A DNA stretch of 39,598 bases from Verrucomicrobiales bacterium (GTDB taxonomy: Bacteria; Verrucomicrobiota; Verrucomicrobiia; Verrucomicrobiales; DEV007), in the NCBI GenBank assembly GCA_029213195.1, contig JARGNI010000046.1, positions 1-39,598 of the forward strand, written 5' to 3'. The translations under genes and the position numbers were made by a program. The notes beneath the pieces were generated by a model, which was not told the origin of the DNA, made no database searches, and was given only the letters and a program-made list of their open reading frames with translations. This document shows, one piece after another, positions 1 to 10,069 of this stretch. Position 1 is the stretch's first letter. Each line of letters opens with the position of its first letter.

Positions 1-2126
<2,126 letters not shown>

Positions 2127-2224
2127 AGTGACTGAATATAGTCACCGGTGTCTCGAAATGCCAGCGGGGGGATTTGGCAGGAGGACGGGCGCGTGCCTGT
2201 AACACCGCCCCAGGTTTTCCGAAA

Positions 2225-2269
2225 GAAGAAAGCGCGGACGGGAGCGAATCGGCTCCGGAGATGCGCGCT
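2225..2269 (-). terminator. Weak candidate terminator after the small acidic protein gene
   Basis: Outer arms agcgcg (2231-2236) and cgcgct (2264-2269) and inner arms ggagc (2241-2245) and gctcc (2252-2256) can form an interrupted hairpin. In the minus direction it is followed by a pyrimidine stretch (ttcttctttc). The stem is imperfect, so this is only a candidate. Confidence 0.3.
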
Positions 2270-2286
2270 TCCTGGGAATGCGCGAG

Positions 2287-2721
2287 TTATACGAGGATGG
2301 CCTCGTCGCCCGGTTCTTCTGGCTCGGTGGTCGGAGTCTCTTTCCGCTTTCGGTTTCGGATCACCTCATCGGCAGCTTTCTGGCCGGCGTCCGACCCGGA
2401 TCGAAAGCCTTCCTTCAGATTCTCCGGAGTGACTTCCTTGAGAAGAGCCGCCCCAAAAGTCGTGGCGTAGGCGAGTGCATAGGCCAAGTCATGTGCGCCC
2501 TTGGCGAGATCTTCTTTTGCCTTTGGGATCGCTTTTTCGAAAGCCTCCTTGGCGTCATCGGTTCCGCTTCGGAGGGCTTCCTGAAAAGATTTTCCCAGAT
2601 CTTCGAAGGAGGTGCCTGAGTTGGAGCGGGTTTCCGCATCATCACTTGTCTCCGAGCTTGTCTCGGAAAAAGCGGGATCGGTCTCGGGTTTTTCAGCGTG
2701 TGGGTCGGTATCGTGATTCAT
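2287..2721 (-). CDS. Small acidic helical protein of unknown function
   Basis: The product is 144 aa from an ATG at 2721. The first ~40 residues are rich in Asp, Glu, Ser and Thr and are probably disordered. Residues ~42-85 (EDLGKSFQEALRSG onwards) look like long amphipathic helices, with a more apolar Ala-rich stretch (AYALAYATTFGAALL) and a basic RNRKRK patch near the C-terminus. No signal peptide is visible. The arrangement resembles small YtxH-like stress or envelope-associated proteins, but I do not recognise a family. It lies downstream of the membrane-anchored receiver gene with a ~90-base gap, so co-transcription is possible. Confidence 0.6.
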   Translation of the reverse strand: MNHDTDPHAEKPETDPAFSETSSETSDDAETRSNSGTSFEDLGKSFQEALRSGTDDAKEAFEKAIPKAKEDLAKGAHDLAYALAYATTFGAALLKEVTPENLKEGFRSGSDAGQKAADEVIRNRKRKETPTTEPEEPGDEAILV

Positions 2722-2759
2722 AGCGTTTGGTTGTTTTGGACACTGCTATCTTCACGCCG

Positions 2760-2814
2760 TTGAAATCAATTCTCGATTACAATCCCTGCGCTGGTTTGTA
2801 GCGATCGATTTCAA
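2760..2814. other. Nested inverted repeat between receiver gene and small acidic gene
   Basis: Outer arms ttgaaatc (2760-2767) and gatttcaa (2807-2814) are perfectly complementary, and inner arms tacaa (2778-2782) and ttgta (2796-2800) are nested inside them. The element overlaps the stop codon of the upstream minus-strand receiver gene and lacks a T-run, so it is more likely an RNA structure or operator than a terminator. Confidence 0.35.
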
Positions 2815-3644
2815 AGAGGGCGACCTTCGTTGATGCGAGGCGGAGGCGAAGTCTCTGGTGGCTGAGTTTCTTCTTCTCCTTCGACAGGGGCGCTCGAGGT
2901 CTCTTCCCGCATCTCGTTCCATTTGGAGAGATAGACTTTGGCATCTTCGACGATCTGGGACCGGAAGGGCTTCGCTTTTTCGATCCAGTCGAAGTGCCAG
3001 CCTGCGAAGAGAAGGCCCCCCACAAGGAGCACCTTGAAAAGATCGCTACGCCAAAGGCCTCGCTGTGCGGCGATCTCGTTCTCCAACTCCTCGATACGGT
3101 CTCCCTGGACAGCCAATCGTTCTCGAATCTTCCGAAGTTCGCGTTGCGGCGAGTCCGGGTCGGGGCTGGGTTCCACGGGTGAGGTCGGCTCGGTCTCTTC
3201 CGGGATCTCGTTCAGTCCGATTTCCTTCGCAGCGCAAACTTGCTCATGAGAATGAAGCACGAGGGGTTCGAGTTTCTCGAATTCGATCGGCTTTGAGAGG
3301 AAATAGGTGGTGAGCAACGTCTCCGAATGAAAACTCTGGAATTCTTTTTCCAGCTCATTCGATGGATATCCGGTGATCATCAGAAAACTGACGGGACGGT
3401 CCAGCTTTTCTCGCAAGGCCTCAAGGACCTCGATCCCTGTCATTCCCGGCATCTGGAAATCGAGTGTGACTACGTCGATGGTCTCATCTTCGAGGATTCG
3501 ATCAATCGCCTCGGCGCCTGATTGCGCCGTGAAGACCTTCTCAAACCCCACGTATTCCCGTAGAAAGGTCTTGAGCCCGAGCTGGAAGGCAGGATCCTCG
3601 TCGACGACGAGAATCCGAGCGTGTTCAGCAGAGGGGGTATTCAT
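2811..3644 (-). CDS. Receiver domain protein with coiled coil and C-terminal membrane anchor
   Basis: The product is 277 aa. Start ATG at 3644 (MNTPSAEH) is chosen because the receiver fold begins right after it; an earlier in-frame ATG lies at 3680. Residues ~10-130 form a CheY-like receiver with the acidic pair in VVDEDP, phospho-acceptor Asp62 in TLDFQMP, and Lys118 in LSKPI. A Pro/Glu-rich linker (~145-167) leads to a short coiled coil (~168-196), a single hydrophobic segment (~203-221) and an acidic Pro-rich tail. No DNA-binding or enzymatic output is present. The likely role is a phosphorylation-controlled scaffold tethered to the membrane; this is inferred. It is divergent from the EboE-like gene. 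Confidence 0.85.
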   Translation of the reverse strand: MNTPSAEHARILVVDEDPAFQLGLKTFLREYVGFEKVFTAQSGAEAIDRILEDETIDVVTLDFQMPGMTGIEVLEALREKLDRPVSFLMITGYPSNELEKEFQSFHSETLLTTYFLSKPIEFEKLEPLVLHSHEQVCAAKEIGLNEIPEETEPTSPVEPSPDPDSPQRELRKIRERLAVQGDRIEELENEIAAQRGLWRSDLFKVLLVGGLLFAGWHFDWIEKAKPFRSQIVEDAKVYLSKWNEMREETSSAPVEGEEETQPPETSPPPRINEGRPL

Positions 3645-3826
3645 GCGGGTGGTGGCCACTTGCGGGACTCCGATGCTCATTCTAAAATGCGGTTTGCCCA
3701 TCTTTGAAGAAGTTGCGCGCGAAGTCCAGTCGTGATTCTCAGTTTTCAGAGGGGCTCGAATTGGTCGAGACGGAGGCCTCGTGCCATTTGGGTTGCAGCG
3801 CCACGAAGTTTGGGTTTGTCTCGGGT

Positions 3827-5026
3827 ATGAGGCTAGCGCACGACATCGACCTCGGATATTGCACCAATATTCATCGAGGAGAGACCTGGGAAGAAACCTT
3901 TGCCGGGCTTCGGGATTACACGGATGAGGTTCGGCGGAGAGTGTCTCCGGATGCGCCCTACGGAGTGGGGCTGCGCCTCAGCAATACCGCGTCTCTGGAG
4001 TTGAAGGAGGACCCGGGAAAGAAGGTGGCATTTCAGAACTGGCTGGAGCAGACCAATAGCTACCTCTTTACGATCAACGGGTTTCCGTTTGGCACCTTTC
4101 ACGGGAGTCGGGTCAAGGAGCAGGTCTATGTGCCGGATTGGGCGACGGAGGAGAGACTGGAATATACGGTTCGCCTCTTTTCCCTGTTGGATGAGTTGGC
4201 TCCCAAGGGGCAGGAGATCAGTGTTTCGACGCTACCAGGTTCCTTCAAGGAATTCGTCACGGAGGAGAATAGGGAGGCTCACGAGGAGGCCATGTTCCGG
4301 AATCTTCGCAAGTGCGCAGAGGAGATCGACCGCATCCGTCAGAAGAGCGGCAGGGTGATCCATCTCGGAATGGAGCCCGAACCCCTGGGTTTGTTCGAAA
4401 CCAGTTCGGAAACGGTTTCTTTTTTCGACCGGCTTATCGATGGAGAAAGCGAGCGAAGTCGGAATCTCATTCTCCATACAATCGGCGTCAACTACGACAC
4501 ATGCCACCTTGCTATCGAGTATGAAGACCCACGCGATGCCATCTCACGGTTGCGGGATGCGGAAATCCGGCTGAGTAAGATTCATCTCAGTTCTGCCTTG
4601 AAATTGACCCCTGAGCCTGAAGCGGTGAGAAGACTGTCCGCATTCCACGATGAGGTTTACCTTCACCAGGTCATTGTGAGAGCGGGGGACAAGATCACGG
4701 AGCGATTTCGAGATTTGCCCGATGCCATGGCTTGGTTCGAGGAGCAACCGGAGGAAGCCGGCGAAGAATGGAGAGTGCATTTTCATGTACCGATCCACGC
4801 CCAGCCGGAGCAGATTTTTTCCGACACTCGAGACCACATTTCCGGATTGTTGGATCTATTGGGAGCGGATCCGGGTTGGTGTCGGCATTTTGAGATGGAG
4901 ACCTACACCTGGGAAGTTCTGCCCGAGGAGATTCGTGCTCGCACCGTGGTCGACCAGTTGACCGAAGAATACGCTTGGTGCCTGAGCGAGTTTCAACGGG
5001 TTGGGATCGAGAAGATCCGGTCGTGA
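3827..5026 (+). CDS. eboE: EboE-like metabolite traffic protein (TIM barrel)
   Basis: The product is 399 aa when started at ATG 3827, which places the family-typical LGYCTNIHRGE at residues ~9-19; the frame is open upstream to 3704 but that extension does not resemble the family. EboE proteins are sugar-isomerase-like TIM barrels of the ebo cluster, linked to export or trafficking of secondary-metabolite precursors in cyanobacteria and algal plastids. Recognisable here are NGFPFGTFHG, the HLGMEPEPLGLFET strand with its acidic residues, and NYDTCHLAIEYEDP. The other ebo genes (A, B, C, D, F) are not adjacent: neighbours are a divergent receiver gene and a convergent receiver gene. Its job here may therefore differ from scytonemin-type export. 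The symbol is assigned by similarity recalled from the family. Confidence 0.8.
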   Translation: MRLAHDIDLGYCTNIHRGETWEETFAGLRDYTDEVRRRVSPDAPYGVGLRLSNTASLELKEDPGKKVAFQNWLEQTNSYLFTINGFPFGTFHGSRVKEQVYVPDWATEERLEYTVRLFSLLDELAPKGQEISVSTLPGSFKEFVTEENREAHEEAMFRNLRKCAEEIDRIRQKSGRVIHLGMEPEPLGLFETSSETVSFFDRLIDGESERSRNLILHTIGVNYDTCHLAIEYEDPRDAISRLRDAEIRLSKIHLSSALKLTPEPEAVRRLSAFHDEVYLHQVIVRAGDKITERFRDLPDAMAWFEEQPEEAGEEWRVHFHVPIHAQPEQIFSDTRDHISGLLDLLGADPGWCRHFEMETYTWEVLPEEIRARTVVDQLTEEYAWCLSEFQRVGIEKIRS

Positions 5027-5062
5027 TTTCTCTCGGATTTTTAGAAACGCAAGGAGCGAGCT

Positions 5063-5272
5063 TTACCAGACATCCCGCTGATCTGTGCGGGGGCTATCGT
5101 CTGGCTCGGGGAAGGAAAAGTCGACTTTGGGGGTCAGATCTGCAGGGAAATCGTGATCTTGAATGGAAATCTCTCCTTCAGAGCTCAACATTCCGTCGAA
5201 ATCGGGGAGACTGCTGGTATGCGGCTCGGTCCGGAGTGGAGGCAGAGTTGAAGCTTCGTCCGACGGGGTCAC
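5063..5272 (-). CDS. Possible small acidic ORF in frame behind the CheY-like gene
   Basis: A 69-codon open frame starts with GTG at 5272, only 3 bases after the TAG of the receiver gene (5276-5278) and in the same reading frame. The sequence is acidic and Pro/Ser-rich (PSDEASTLPPL, FSFPEPDDSPRT) with no recognised domain. It could be a translation-coupled small protein, the remains of a C-terminal tail cut off by a TAG mutation, or chance. No ribosome binding site is evident. Confidence 0.3.
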   Translation of the reverse strand: MTPSDEASTLPPLRTEPHTSSLPDFDGMLSSEGEISIQDHDFPADLTPKVDFSFPEPDDSPRTDQRDVW

Positions 5273-5275
5273 GTT

Positions 5276-5647
5276 CTACGCCATCTCGAGTTGAGAGTCG
5301 ATGGTGTTGAGCAGTTCCTTCAACTGGACTGGCTTGGAAAGAATGACGCTGCGAATGCCTCCCGTGTCTGCGAGGGCTTGCGCTTCCCTGGCGATACCGG
5401 TGAGGAGTACGACGGGGATGTAGCGCAGGGAAAGGTCTTCCCGAAGATCCGCGAGGACTCGTCCTCCGTCTCGCTCGGGCATCATGACATCGAGGAGGAT
5501 GAGGTCAGGCAGATAGTGGCGAGCGGTGTTGATCGCCAGAAGCGGATTGTTCTCGACTACAGGGGCGAACCCGAACTTCGCCAGGGTTTTTGCGAGTAGG
5601 GTCGTCAGGGCGACGTTGTCGTCGATGATTTGGATGGTAGTCTTCAT
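5276..5647 (-). CDS. Single-domain CheY-like response regulator
   Basis: The product is 123 aa from ATG 5647 (MKTTIQIIDDN), preferred over a TTG two codons upstream. It is a complete receiver with the acidic pair in IIDDN, phospho-acceptor Asp53 in LLDVMMPERDGG, Thr83 in LLTG and Lys105 in LSKPVQ. No output domain is attached, so it probably passes phosphate or binds a partner protein. No kinase is adjacent; the nearest in the window is the hybrid kinase 20 kb away. The upstream 5654-5733 stretch is very AT-rich and lies between this gene and the cupredoxin terminator, so the gene probably has its own promoter there. Confidence 0.9.
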   Translation of the reverse strand: MKTTIQIIDDNVALTTLLAKTLAKFGFAPVVENNPLLAINTARHYLPDLILLDVMMPERDGGRVLADLREDLSLRYIPVVLLTGIAREAQALADTGGIRSVILSKPVQLKELLNTIDSQLEMA

Positions 5648-5733
5648 TCCCAAGAGGAAGTGAAGGATAGATGAAAATTATGAATATTACAATTATTTTA
5701 TTTTTGAGACCCTTATTTTTTCCCTTTGGACAC

Positions 5734-5770
5734 AAAAAAACCTGTCTCCCGGAAGGGGAAGACAGGTTTT
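5734..5770 (-). terminator. Intrinsic terminator of the cupredoxin gene
   Basis: An 11-bp perfect stem (5737-5747 with 5760-5770, arms aaaacctgtct/agacaggtttt) encloses a 12-base loop. In the minus direction it is followed by a run of seven T. It lies just after the stop codon of the cupredoxin gene. Confidence 0.9.
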
Positions 5771-5783
5771 GGAGAGAAAAAAT

Positions 5784-6245
5784 TTACTCAGCGACCTTCA
5801 TGACTCCGTTCATAATGGCCCAGTGACCAGGATAGGTGCAGAGGTAAGGGTAGTCGCCAAGTTCGCTGGGAGCAACGAACTCGAGGATGTCTTCTTCACC
5901 TGCCTGGATCAGCTTCGAGTGGAAAAGAATGTCCTCCGAATCAGGCACAGCCTGCTTGGTGGTCAAAAACTCAGGATCAGCCATACCGGCGTTTGCGGCC
6001 ATGCCTACGACGTCCTTCTTACTTGGCTTCACGATGAGGAGATTGTGAGGCTGTCGGGTAACACTGTCTGCAGGGTTGACCAGCTTGAGTTTTACCTTGG
6101 TTCCGGGTTTCACGGTGAACTCCTTGATATCGTAGAGGAATTGAACCTTGTCTGCAGTGATCGTGATCTCCATTTCTTCGGCCTTCGCGCCAAGCGAAAC
6201 AGCGAGGAGGCAGAGTCCGAGAGTAGCTGTGAGGATGCTTTTCAT
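5784..6245 (-). CDS. Azurin-type blue copper protein (cupredoxin), exported
   Basis: The product is 153 aa from ATG 6245 (MKSILTATLG), preferred to a TTG four codons upstream because a standard signal peptide then starts directly; cleavage is likely after the AKA at ~20-22. The mature part is a cupredoxin. All type-1 copper ligands are visible: His67 in QPHNLLI, then Cys136, His141 and Met145 in LCTYPGHWAIM, with the C-x4-H-x3-M spacing of azurin. It should act as a small periplasmic electron carrier. It is monocistronic by appearance, with a strong terminator behind it and a divergent gene at 6448. No copper oxidase or cytochrome partner gene lies nearby. Confidence 0.92.
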   Translation of the reverse strand: MKSILTATLGLCLLAVSLGAKAEEMEITITADKVQFLYDIKEFTVKPGTKVKLKLVNPADSVTRQPHNLLIVKPSKKDVVGMAANAGMADPEFLTTKQAVPDSEDILFHSKLIQAGEEDILEFVAPSELGDYPYLCTYPGHWAIMNGVMKVAE

Positions 6246-6447
6246 AGAAATAAACAATTGGGTAGGTGTAGGCGAGTGACCTCGAGAAGGTCACCGCGCA
6301 CTTTACGTTACGGTTCTGACGCTGCAACGGCTTGTTTCATGAGAACTTTTCAAAAATTTAAAAAATAGGTTGGAAAAAACTCAATAAACGGTAAATTTAT
6401 GGAAATTTGACTTTTCGCGGAAATTCTACCTTTATCCCTTTTCTAGA
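6246..6447. promoter_or_regulatory. AT-rich divergent promoter region
   Basis: About 200 bases separate the divergent cupredoxin and receiver/DHp genes. The segment 6340-6440 is strikingly A/T-rich with several short A and T runs. It must hold promoters for both directions, but I could not place convincing -35/-10 boxes. No small ORF or RNA hairpin stands out. Confidence 0.4.
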
Positions 6448-7215
6448 ATGAATCGAGTTCTTATCGTTGCAGGAGAACGCCAGACTGGCGAACGTTTTCA
6501 GCAGGCCCTGGGAGAATCTGGCTTCCAGACTGCCGTGGTCTGGAATCCCATGCAAATGGTGGAATTCTGCCGTCAGCATCTCCCGGATTTCATGGTGGTC
6601 GATCTCGATCTTGCCGAACATGGACTCTGGAGTGCGGTGCAGGCCGTTCGAGGCATCGGGACCCTGGCCAACATCCCTTTCATCGGCATTTCGTCGATCG
6701 GGAATCCCCAGGTTCTTGAAAAAGCGAAGGCGGCCGGATTCGGATCGATTTTCCCGACCCACCAGAGTGCGCAGACCGTCGTGGATGAGTTGCAGGGCCT
6801 CATGGAGCGGAATCAGCCCGAGCCCGAGTTCGACGATTCGGCCGACATCGTCACTCGCGATCCATCCTTGAACAAGCTGCGAGAAATTACTCGCGACATC
6901 GTCACGACAACTTTCCGGCTCAAGGAACTGGTTCCCGAGTATGGGGAAGATGGTCCGGAGCTTTTTGGGTACATCGAGTCTGCGGGAGCCGCGATTCGCA
7001 AGAAGCTGAACGATGTCGAGGATTTCTCGCTCCATGATAAAGAATTGCGGCACGATTTTCGCAACATGATCGGTTCGGTGACGGGGTTTGCGGAACTCAT
7101 TCTCATGGAAGAGGGCATCTCGCCCGAGTCGACCCAGGGTTTGTCCCGACTCCGTGAGCGATCCCGCGAGTTCGTCGAGATCCTCGATGAGCAGAAGGCT
7201 TCTGCCGACGCCTGA
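6448..7215 (+). CDS. Degenerate receiver fused to a DHp-like helix pair without ATPase
   Basis: The product is 255 aa from ATG 6448. Residues ~1-120 have a receiver fold with Asp52/Asp54 in VVDLDLAEHG, but the acidic pair after strand 1 is missing (LIVAGERQ) and the conserved KP after strand 5 is replaced by IFPTHQ. After a linker, residues ~140-245 are helical and carry RHDFRNMIGSVTGFAELI, with His202 placed like the phospho-accepting H-[ED]-x-R-[NT] box of histidine kinases. No ATP-binding domain follows. The protein may be a phosphotransfer or dimerisation partner for another kinase, or may act without phosphorylation. This is inferred; no close family is recognised. Confidence 0.75.
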   Translation: MNRVLIVAGERQTGERFQQALGESGFQTAVVWNPMQMVEFCRQHLPDFMVVDLDLAEHGLWSAVQAVRGIGTLANIPFIGISSIGNPQVLEKAKAAGFGSIFPTHQSAQTVVDELQGLMERNQPEPEFDDSADIVTRDPSLNKLREITRDIVTTTFRLKELVPEYGEDGPELFGYIESAGAAIRKKLNDVEDFSLHDKELRHDFRNMIGSVTGFAELILMEEGISPESTQGLSRLRERSREFVEILDEQKASADA

Positions 7216-7328
7216 CCCCTTTCTGCGATTCCGAATCGAATTTTCGTGCTTCGGATAGCTCTTTGCAGAGTTCCTGATCAGTCGTATCCTCAGCACGTGT
7301 CGACGTGTGAGGAGAAAAGAATCGGGAA

Positions 7329-8225
7329 ATGAAAATCGGGATTACCGGAGCAAGCGGATTTCTGGGGGGAGAAATCCTCTCCCAGGCCAAAGCAAAAGGC
7401 TGGACTGTGATTGCCTTTTCTCGCTCGGCAACGGCCATCCCTGGAGCGGACGAGGTCCGTTCGCTGGCGGATCGAGAGAAGATCGATCTCAACGATCTCG
7501 ATGCGGTGATCCATCTCGCAGGTGAGCCCATCGTGGGTTTGTGGACGAAAGAAAAGAAGCGGAGAATTCACGAAAGCCGGGTCGATCTGACTCAGGATAT
7601 CGTGGATGCCCTTGAGAAAATCACGAGAAGTCGCCGACCCGAAGTGCTTGTGAGCGCCTCTGCCATCGGATTCTATGGGGATCGAGACGATGAATGGCTC
7701 GATGAAGAGTCCGATGTGGGGTTTGGATTTCTCTCAGAAGTCTGTCGGGATTGGGAGAGAACGGCCGAAGGGGCAAAGCGTCTCGGCGTCAGGGTCGTCA
7801 ATCCACGGATCGGGATTGTCCTGGGCGAAGAAGGTTTTCTCCGGCGCTTGCGACCGATTTTCCGACTCGGACTCGGGGGGCGTCTCGGAAGCGGGAAGCA
7901 ATGGATGTCCTGGATTCATGTGGCGGACCTGGCAGGGATTTTTCTCAAATGTGTCGCCGAGTCCACCATTCATGGGCGAGTCAATTGTGTCACCCCGAAG
8001 CCTGTGCAGAATCGCGAATTCACGAAAACCTATGCCCGAATCCTTCGACGCCCAGCCTGGTTCCGGGTTCCGAGGTTTCTACTCAGCCGGTTGCCAGGCG
8101 GAATGTCCGAGCTGTTTCTTGCGAGCCAGCGGGTCGATCCGGTGGTGGCGCGTGCGTTTCAATTCGAATACCGGCACGCTTCCCTGGAATCTGCACTGGA
8201 GGCTGTCGAAGAGGACCGTTCTTGA
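7329..8225 (+). CDS. TIGR01777 family epimerase-like NAD(P)-binding protein
   Basis: The product is 298 aa from ATG 7329, with an AGGAG at 7310-7314 that is slightly far from the start. The N-terminus shows the extended-SDR nucleotide-binding motif GITGASGFLGG at residues ~4-14; DAVIHLAGEPIVG, SASAIGFYG and WMSWIHVADLAG follow in the order of the TIGR01777/YfcH family. The C-terminal ~45 residues (from RVPRFLLSRLPG) match the DUF1731 tail. Members are about 300 aa and are annotated as epimerases; their substrates are mostly unknown. It is followed after ~115 bases by the HAD gene on the same strand. Confidence 0.92.
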   Translation: MKIGITGASGFLGGEILSQAKAKGWTVIAFSRSATAIPGADEVRSLADREKIDLNDLDAVIHLAGEPIVGLWTKEKKRRIHESRVDLTQDIVDALEKITRSRRPEVLVSASAIGFYGDRDDEWLDEESDVGFGFLSEVCRDWERTAEGAKRLGVRVVNPRIGIVLGEEGFLRRLRPIFRLGLGGRLGSGKQWMSWIHVADLAGIFLKCVAESTIHGRVNCVTPKPVQNREFTKTYARILRRPAWFRVPRFLLSRLPGGMSELFLASQRVDPVVARAFQFEYRHASLESALEAVEEDRS

Positions 8226-8341
8226 AAGAATCGAGCGCTGCAGAAACCGGTAATCCGTGGTATTGTATCGAGTCTCTTCGATAGGGTTCCCGATGAATCA
8301 TTTCTCTCCGGAATCCAGGATCGAAATCGCTTTTTCTTTAC

Positions 8342-9220
8342 ATGGCAGCTCCCCAGAACATCATCGGCCTGGTTTACGACTATGACCAGACACTGAGTCC
8401 CACCTACATGCAGGATGAAGTGCTCTTCCCGAAGTTCGGGATCAATCCTTCGGAGTTCTGGAAGCGTTGTAAAGTCCTCGTCGAGGAAGATGGATATGAG
8501 AGCGAGCTTGCCTATCTCAAGGCGATGATCGACTACCTCGAAATGGACGGGCCGAGCAACGCCGATCTCGAGAAACTCGGCGAAGGTCTCCAGTTTTTTC
8601 CGGGACTTCCCGATATGTTTGAAGAGCTTGAGGAATTGCTCACCGATGAGCATCGTGCGATGGGGGTGCAGATCGAGCACTACATCGTCTCGAGTGGGAT
8701 CAAGGCGCTGATCGATGGGAGTCGGCTCAAGCCCTACACCAAGGAAGTGTTCGGTTGTGAGTTCGCGGAGAACAGTTCGGGTCGAATTTCTTTCCCTCGA
8801 CGAGTGATCTCGCACACTGCCAAGACGCAGTATCTCTTTCGGATCAACAAAGGAATGCTCGATCCTTCCGAGGATGTGAATGATCACATGCCCGACGAGC
8901 TTCGTCCGATTCCTTTTCCCAACATGATCTACCTCGGAGATGGTCCGACCGATGTGCCCTGTTTCACAGTGATGAAACGATTCGGCGGACACAGCATTGC
9001 CGTCTACAATCCGGACGATGCTACTCGAGTCAGCTTTCGGAAGGCATTCCAACTCTCGGGGGTGGCCGGAAGGATCAAGCACATCGCTCCCGCCGACTAC
9101 CGTGCGGGGAGTCATCTTCGGCTCATCCTTGAAGAGACCATTCTCGAGATTGCCTCTCGCATTGTCGAAGTTCGACGACGGGAACTGGTCGAAGGGACGG
9201 TTGCGGCACCGACGCACTGA
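8342..9220 (+). CDS. HAD superfamily hydrolase
   Basis: The product is 292 aa from ATG 8342, with no Shine-Dalgarno sequence visible (the leader is T-rich). HAD motif I is DYDQT with nucleophile Asp13 and acid/base Asp15. A cap of ~100 residues follows, then motif II at IVSSG, and motif IV LGDGPTDVP with the Mg-binding acids. HTAKTQYLFRINKG probably supplies the motif III lysine. No signal peptide or membrane segment is present, so it is a cytoplasmic phosphatase or related hydrolase of unknown substrate. It is convergent with the AroD gene, only 27 bases apart. Confidence 0.88.
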   Translation: MAAPQNIIGLVYDYDQTLSPTYMQDEVLFPKFGINPSEFWKRCKVLVEEDGYESELAYLKAMIDYLEMDGPSNADLEKLGEGLQFFPGLPDMFEELEELLTDEHRAMGVQIEHYIVSSGIKALIDGSRLKPYTKEVFGCEFAENSSGRISFPRRVISHTAKTQYLFRINKGMLDPSEDVNDHMPDELRPIPFPNMIYLGDGPTDVPCFTVMKRFGGHSIAVYNPDDATRVSFRKAFQLSGVAGRIKHIAPADYRAGSHLRLILEETILEIASRIVEVRRRELVEGTVAAPTH

Positions 9221-9247
9221 TCGATCTCAGCCTGGAGGATTTCCGGG

Positions 9248-9940
9248 CTAGGGCAGCTGCTGGAGCAGAGCGCTCAACTGGGCTGCCGACCACTGACCGG
9301 GGGCATTGGCCACCTGGAGGTAACCGTAGTTGAGACACGATCCGGCTTCAGGCAGAACGAGCCGGGAGAGCTTGCCGAGAGGGCCCATCCCCATGGCCGA
9401 AATAAGTCGGCCGGTGGTTCGCGTCTCGGAAACGAGTTCCGCCAAGGCATAGAGTTGGGAGCGGTTGTCCAGGTGGACCGCAAGTTTCGCCACATCGGCA
9501 TCCAGGGAAAAAGCTTCCGAGATGGTGTCCCGGAGAACATCGATGCCGGGGAAGGTATCGAAGTCGTGAAACGAGCCGATGCGCTGAATCCCCCTGGCTG
9601 CGGCTTCACTCATCAGTTCCGAAAAACCGCCTCCGCGCAATGAATCGACTTCGATGTCGAGGAGGTGGGAGTAGGGGAGTGCTTCGGTGTAGAGTGAGAC
9701 CCGCTGCTCCGTGGAAAGATTGCCAGCCCCGCCTTCGAGGGAGGATCGAACGGTTGTCAGAACGGGTAGGGGGCTGGTCGCCATAGACTCGAGTGCCTCT
9801 GAAGCCTGATCTCGCAGATTGTCGAGACGGAACTCGAGCACGTCGGAACCGGAAAACGTCTCGGCTTTCAAAAAGTCGAGATCGCTTTTCTGCGTCACGG
9901 TGGCGACGACAAGGGGAGAGGAATGGAGATCGGGTTTCAC
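9248..9940 (-). CDS. aroD: Type I 3-dehydroquinate dehydratase
   Basis: The product is 230 aa when started at GTG 9940; the frame is open to a TTG at 10006 but that would begin inside a stretch unlike the family. The enzyme dehydrates 3-dehydroquinate to 3-dehydroshikimate in the shikimate pathway through a Schiff base. Family features are present in order: EFRLD (Glu37, Arg39), TVRSSLEGG, SFHDF with catalytic His125, AKLAVH with Schiff-base Lys152, and the MGPLGKLSR substrate-binding loop. No other aromatic-pathway gene is adjacent. A terminator at 10004-10045 separates it from the oxidoreductase gene upstream, so it needs its own promoter or read-through. Confidence 0.93.
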   Translation of the reverse strand: MKPDLHSSPLVVATVTQKSDLDFLKAETFSGSDVLEFRLDNLRDQASEALESMATSPLPVLTTVRSSLEGGAGNLSTEQRVSLYTEALPYSHLLDIEVDSLRGGGFSELMSEAAARGIQRIGSFHDFDTFPGIDVLRDTISEAFSLDADVAKLAVHLDNRSQLYALAELVSETRTTGRLISAMGMGPLGKLSRLVLPEAGSCLNYGYLQVANAPGQWSAAQLSALLQQLP

Positions 9941-10003
9941 AGGGCGAGAAGAGAACGATGAAACTGGCCAGAAATCAAATTCCCATTCTCGCCGGCGAGA
10001 TCG

Positions 10004-10045
10004 CAAAACAAAAAGCCCCGACTCGCTGAGGCGAGCGGGGCCTTT
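10004..10045 (-). terminator. Intrinsic terminator of the oxidoreductase gene
   Basis: Arms 10015-10026 and 10031-10041 form an 11-bp GC-rich stem with one bulged A (10021) and a 4-base loop. In the minus direction a T-rich run follows (complement of the A-rich 10004-10014). It sits 25 bases past the stop codon of the Gfo/Idh/MocA gene. Confidence 0.9.
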
Positions 10046-10069
10046 CGAAAGAAAAAGAGCGAGAGCCGA

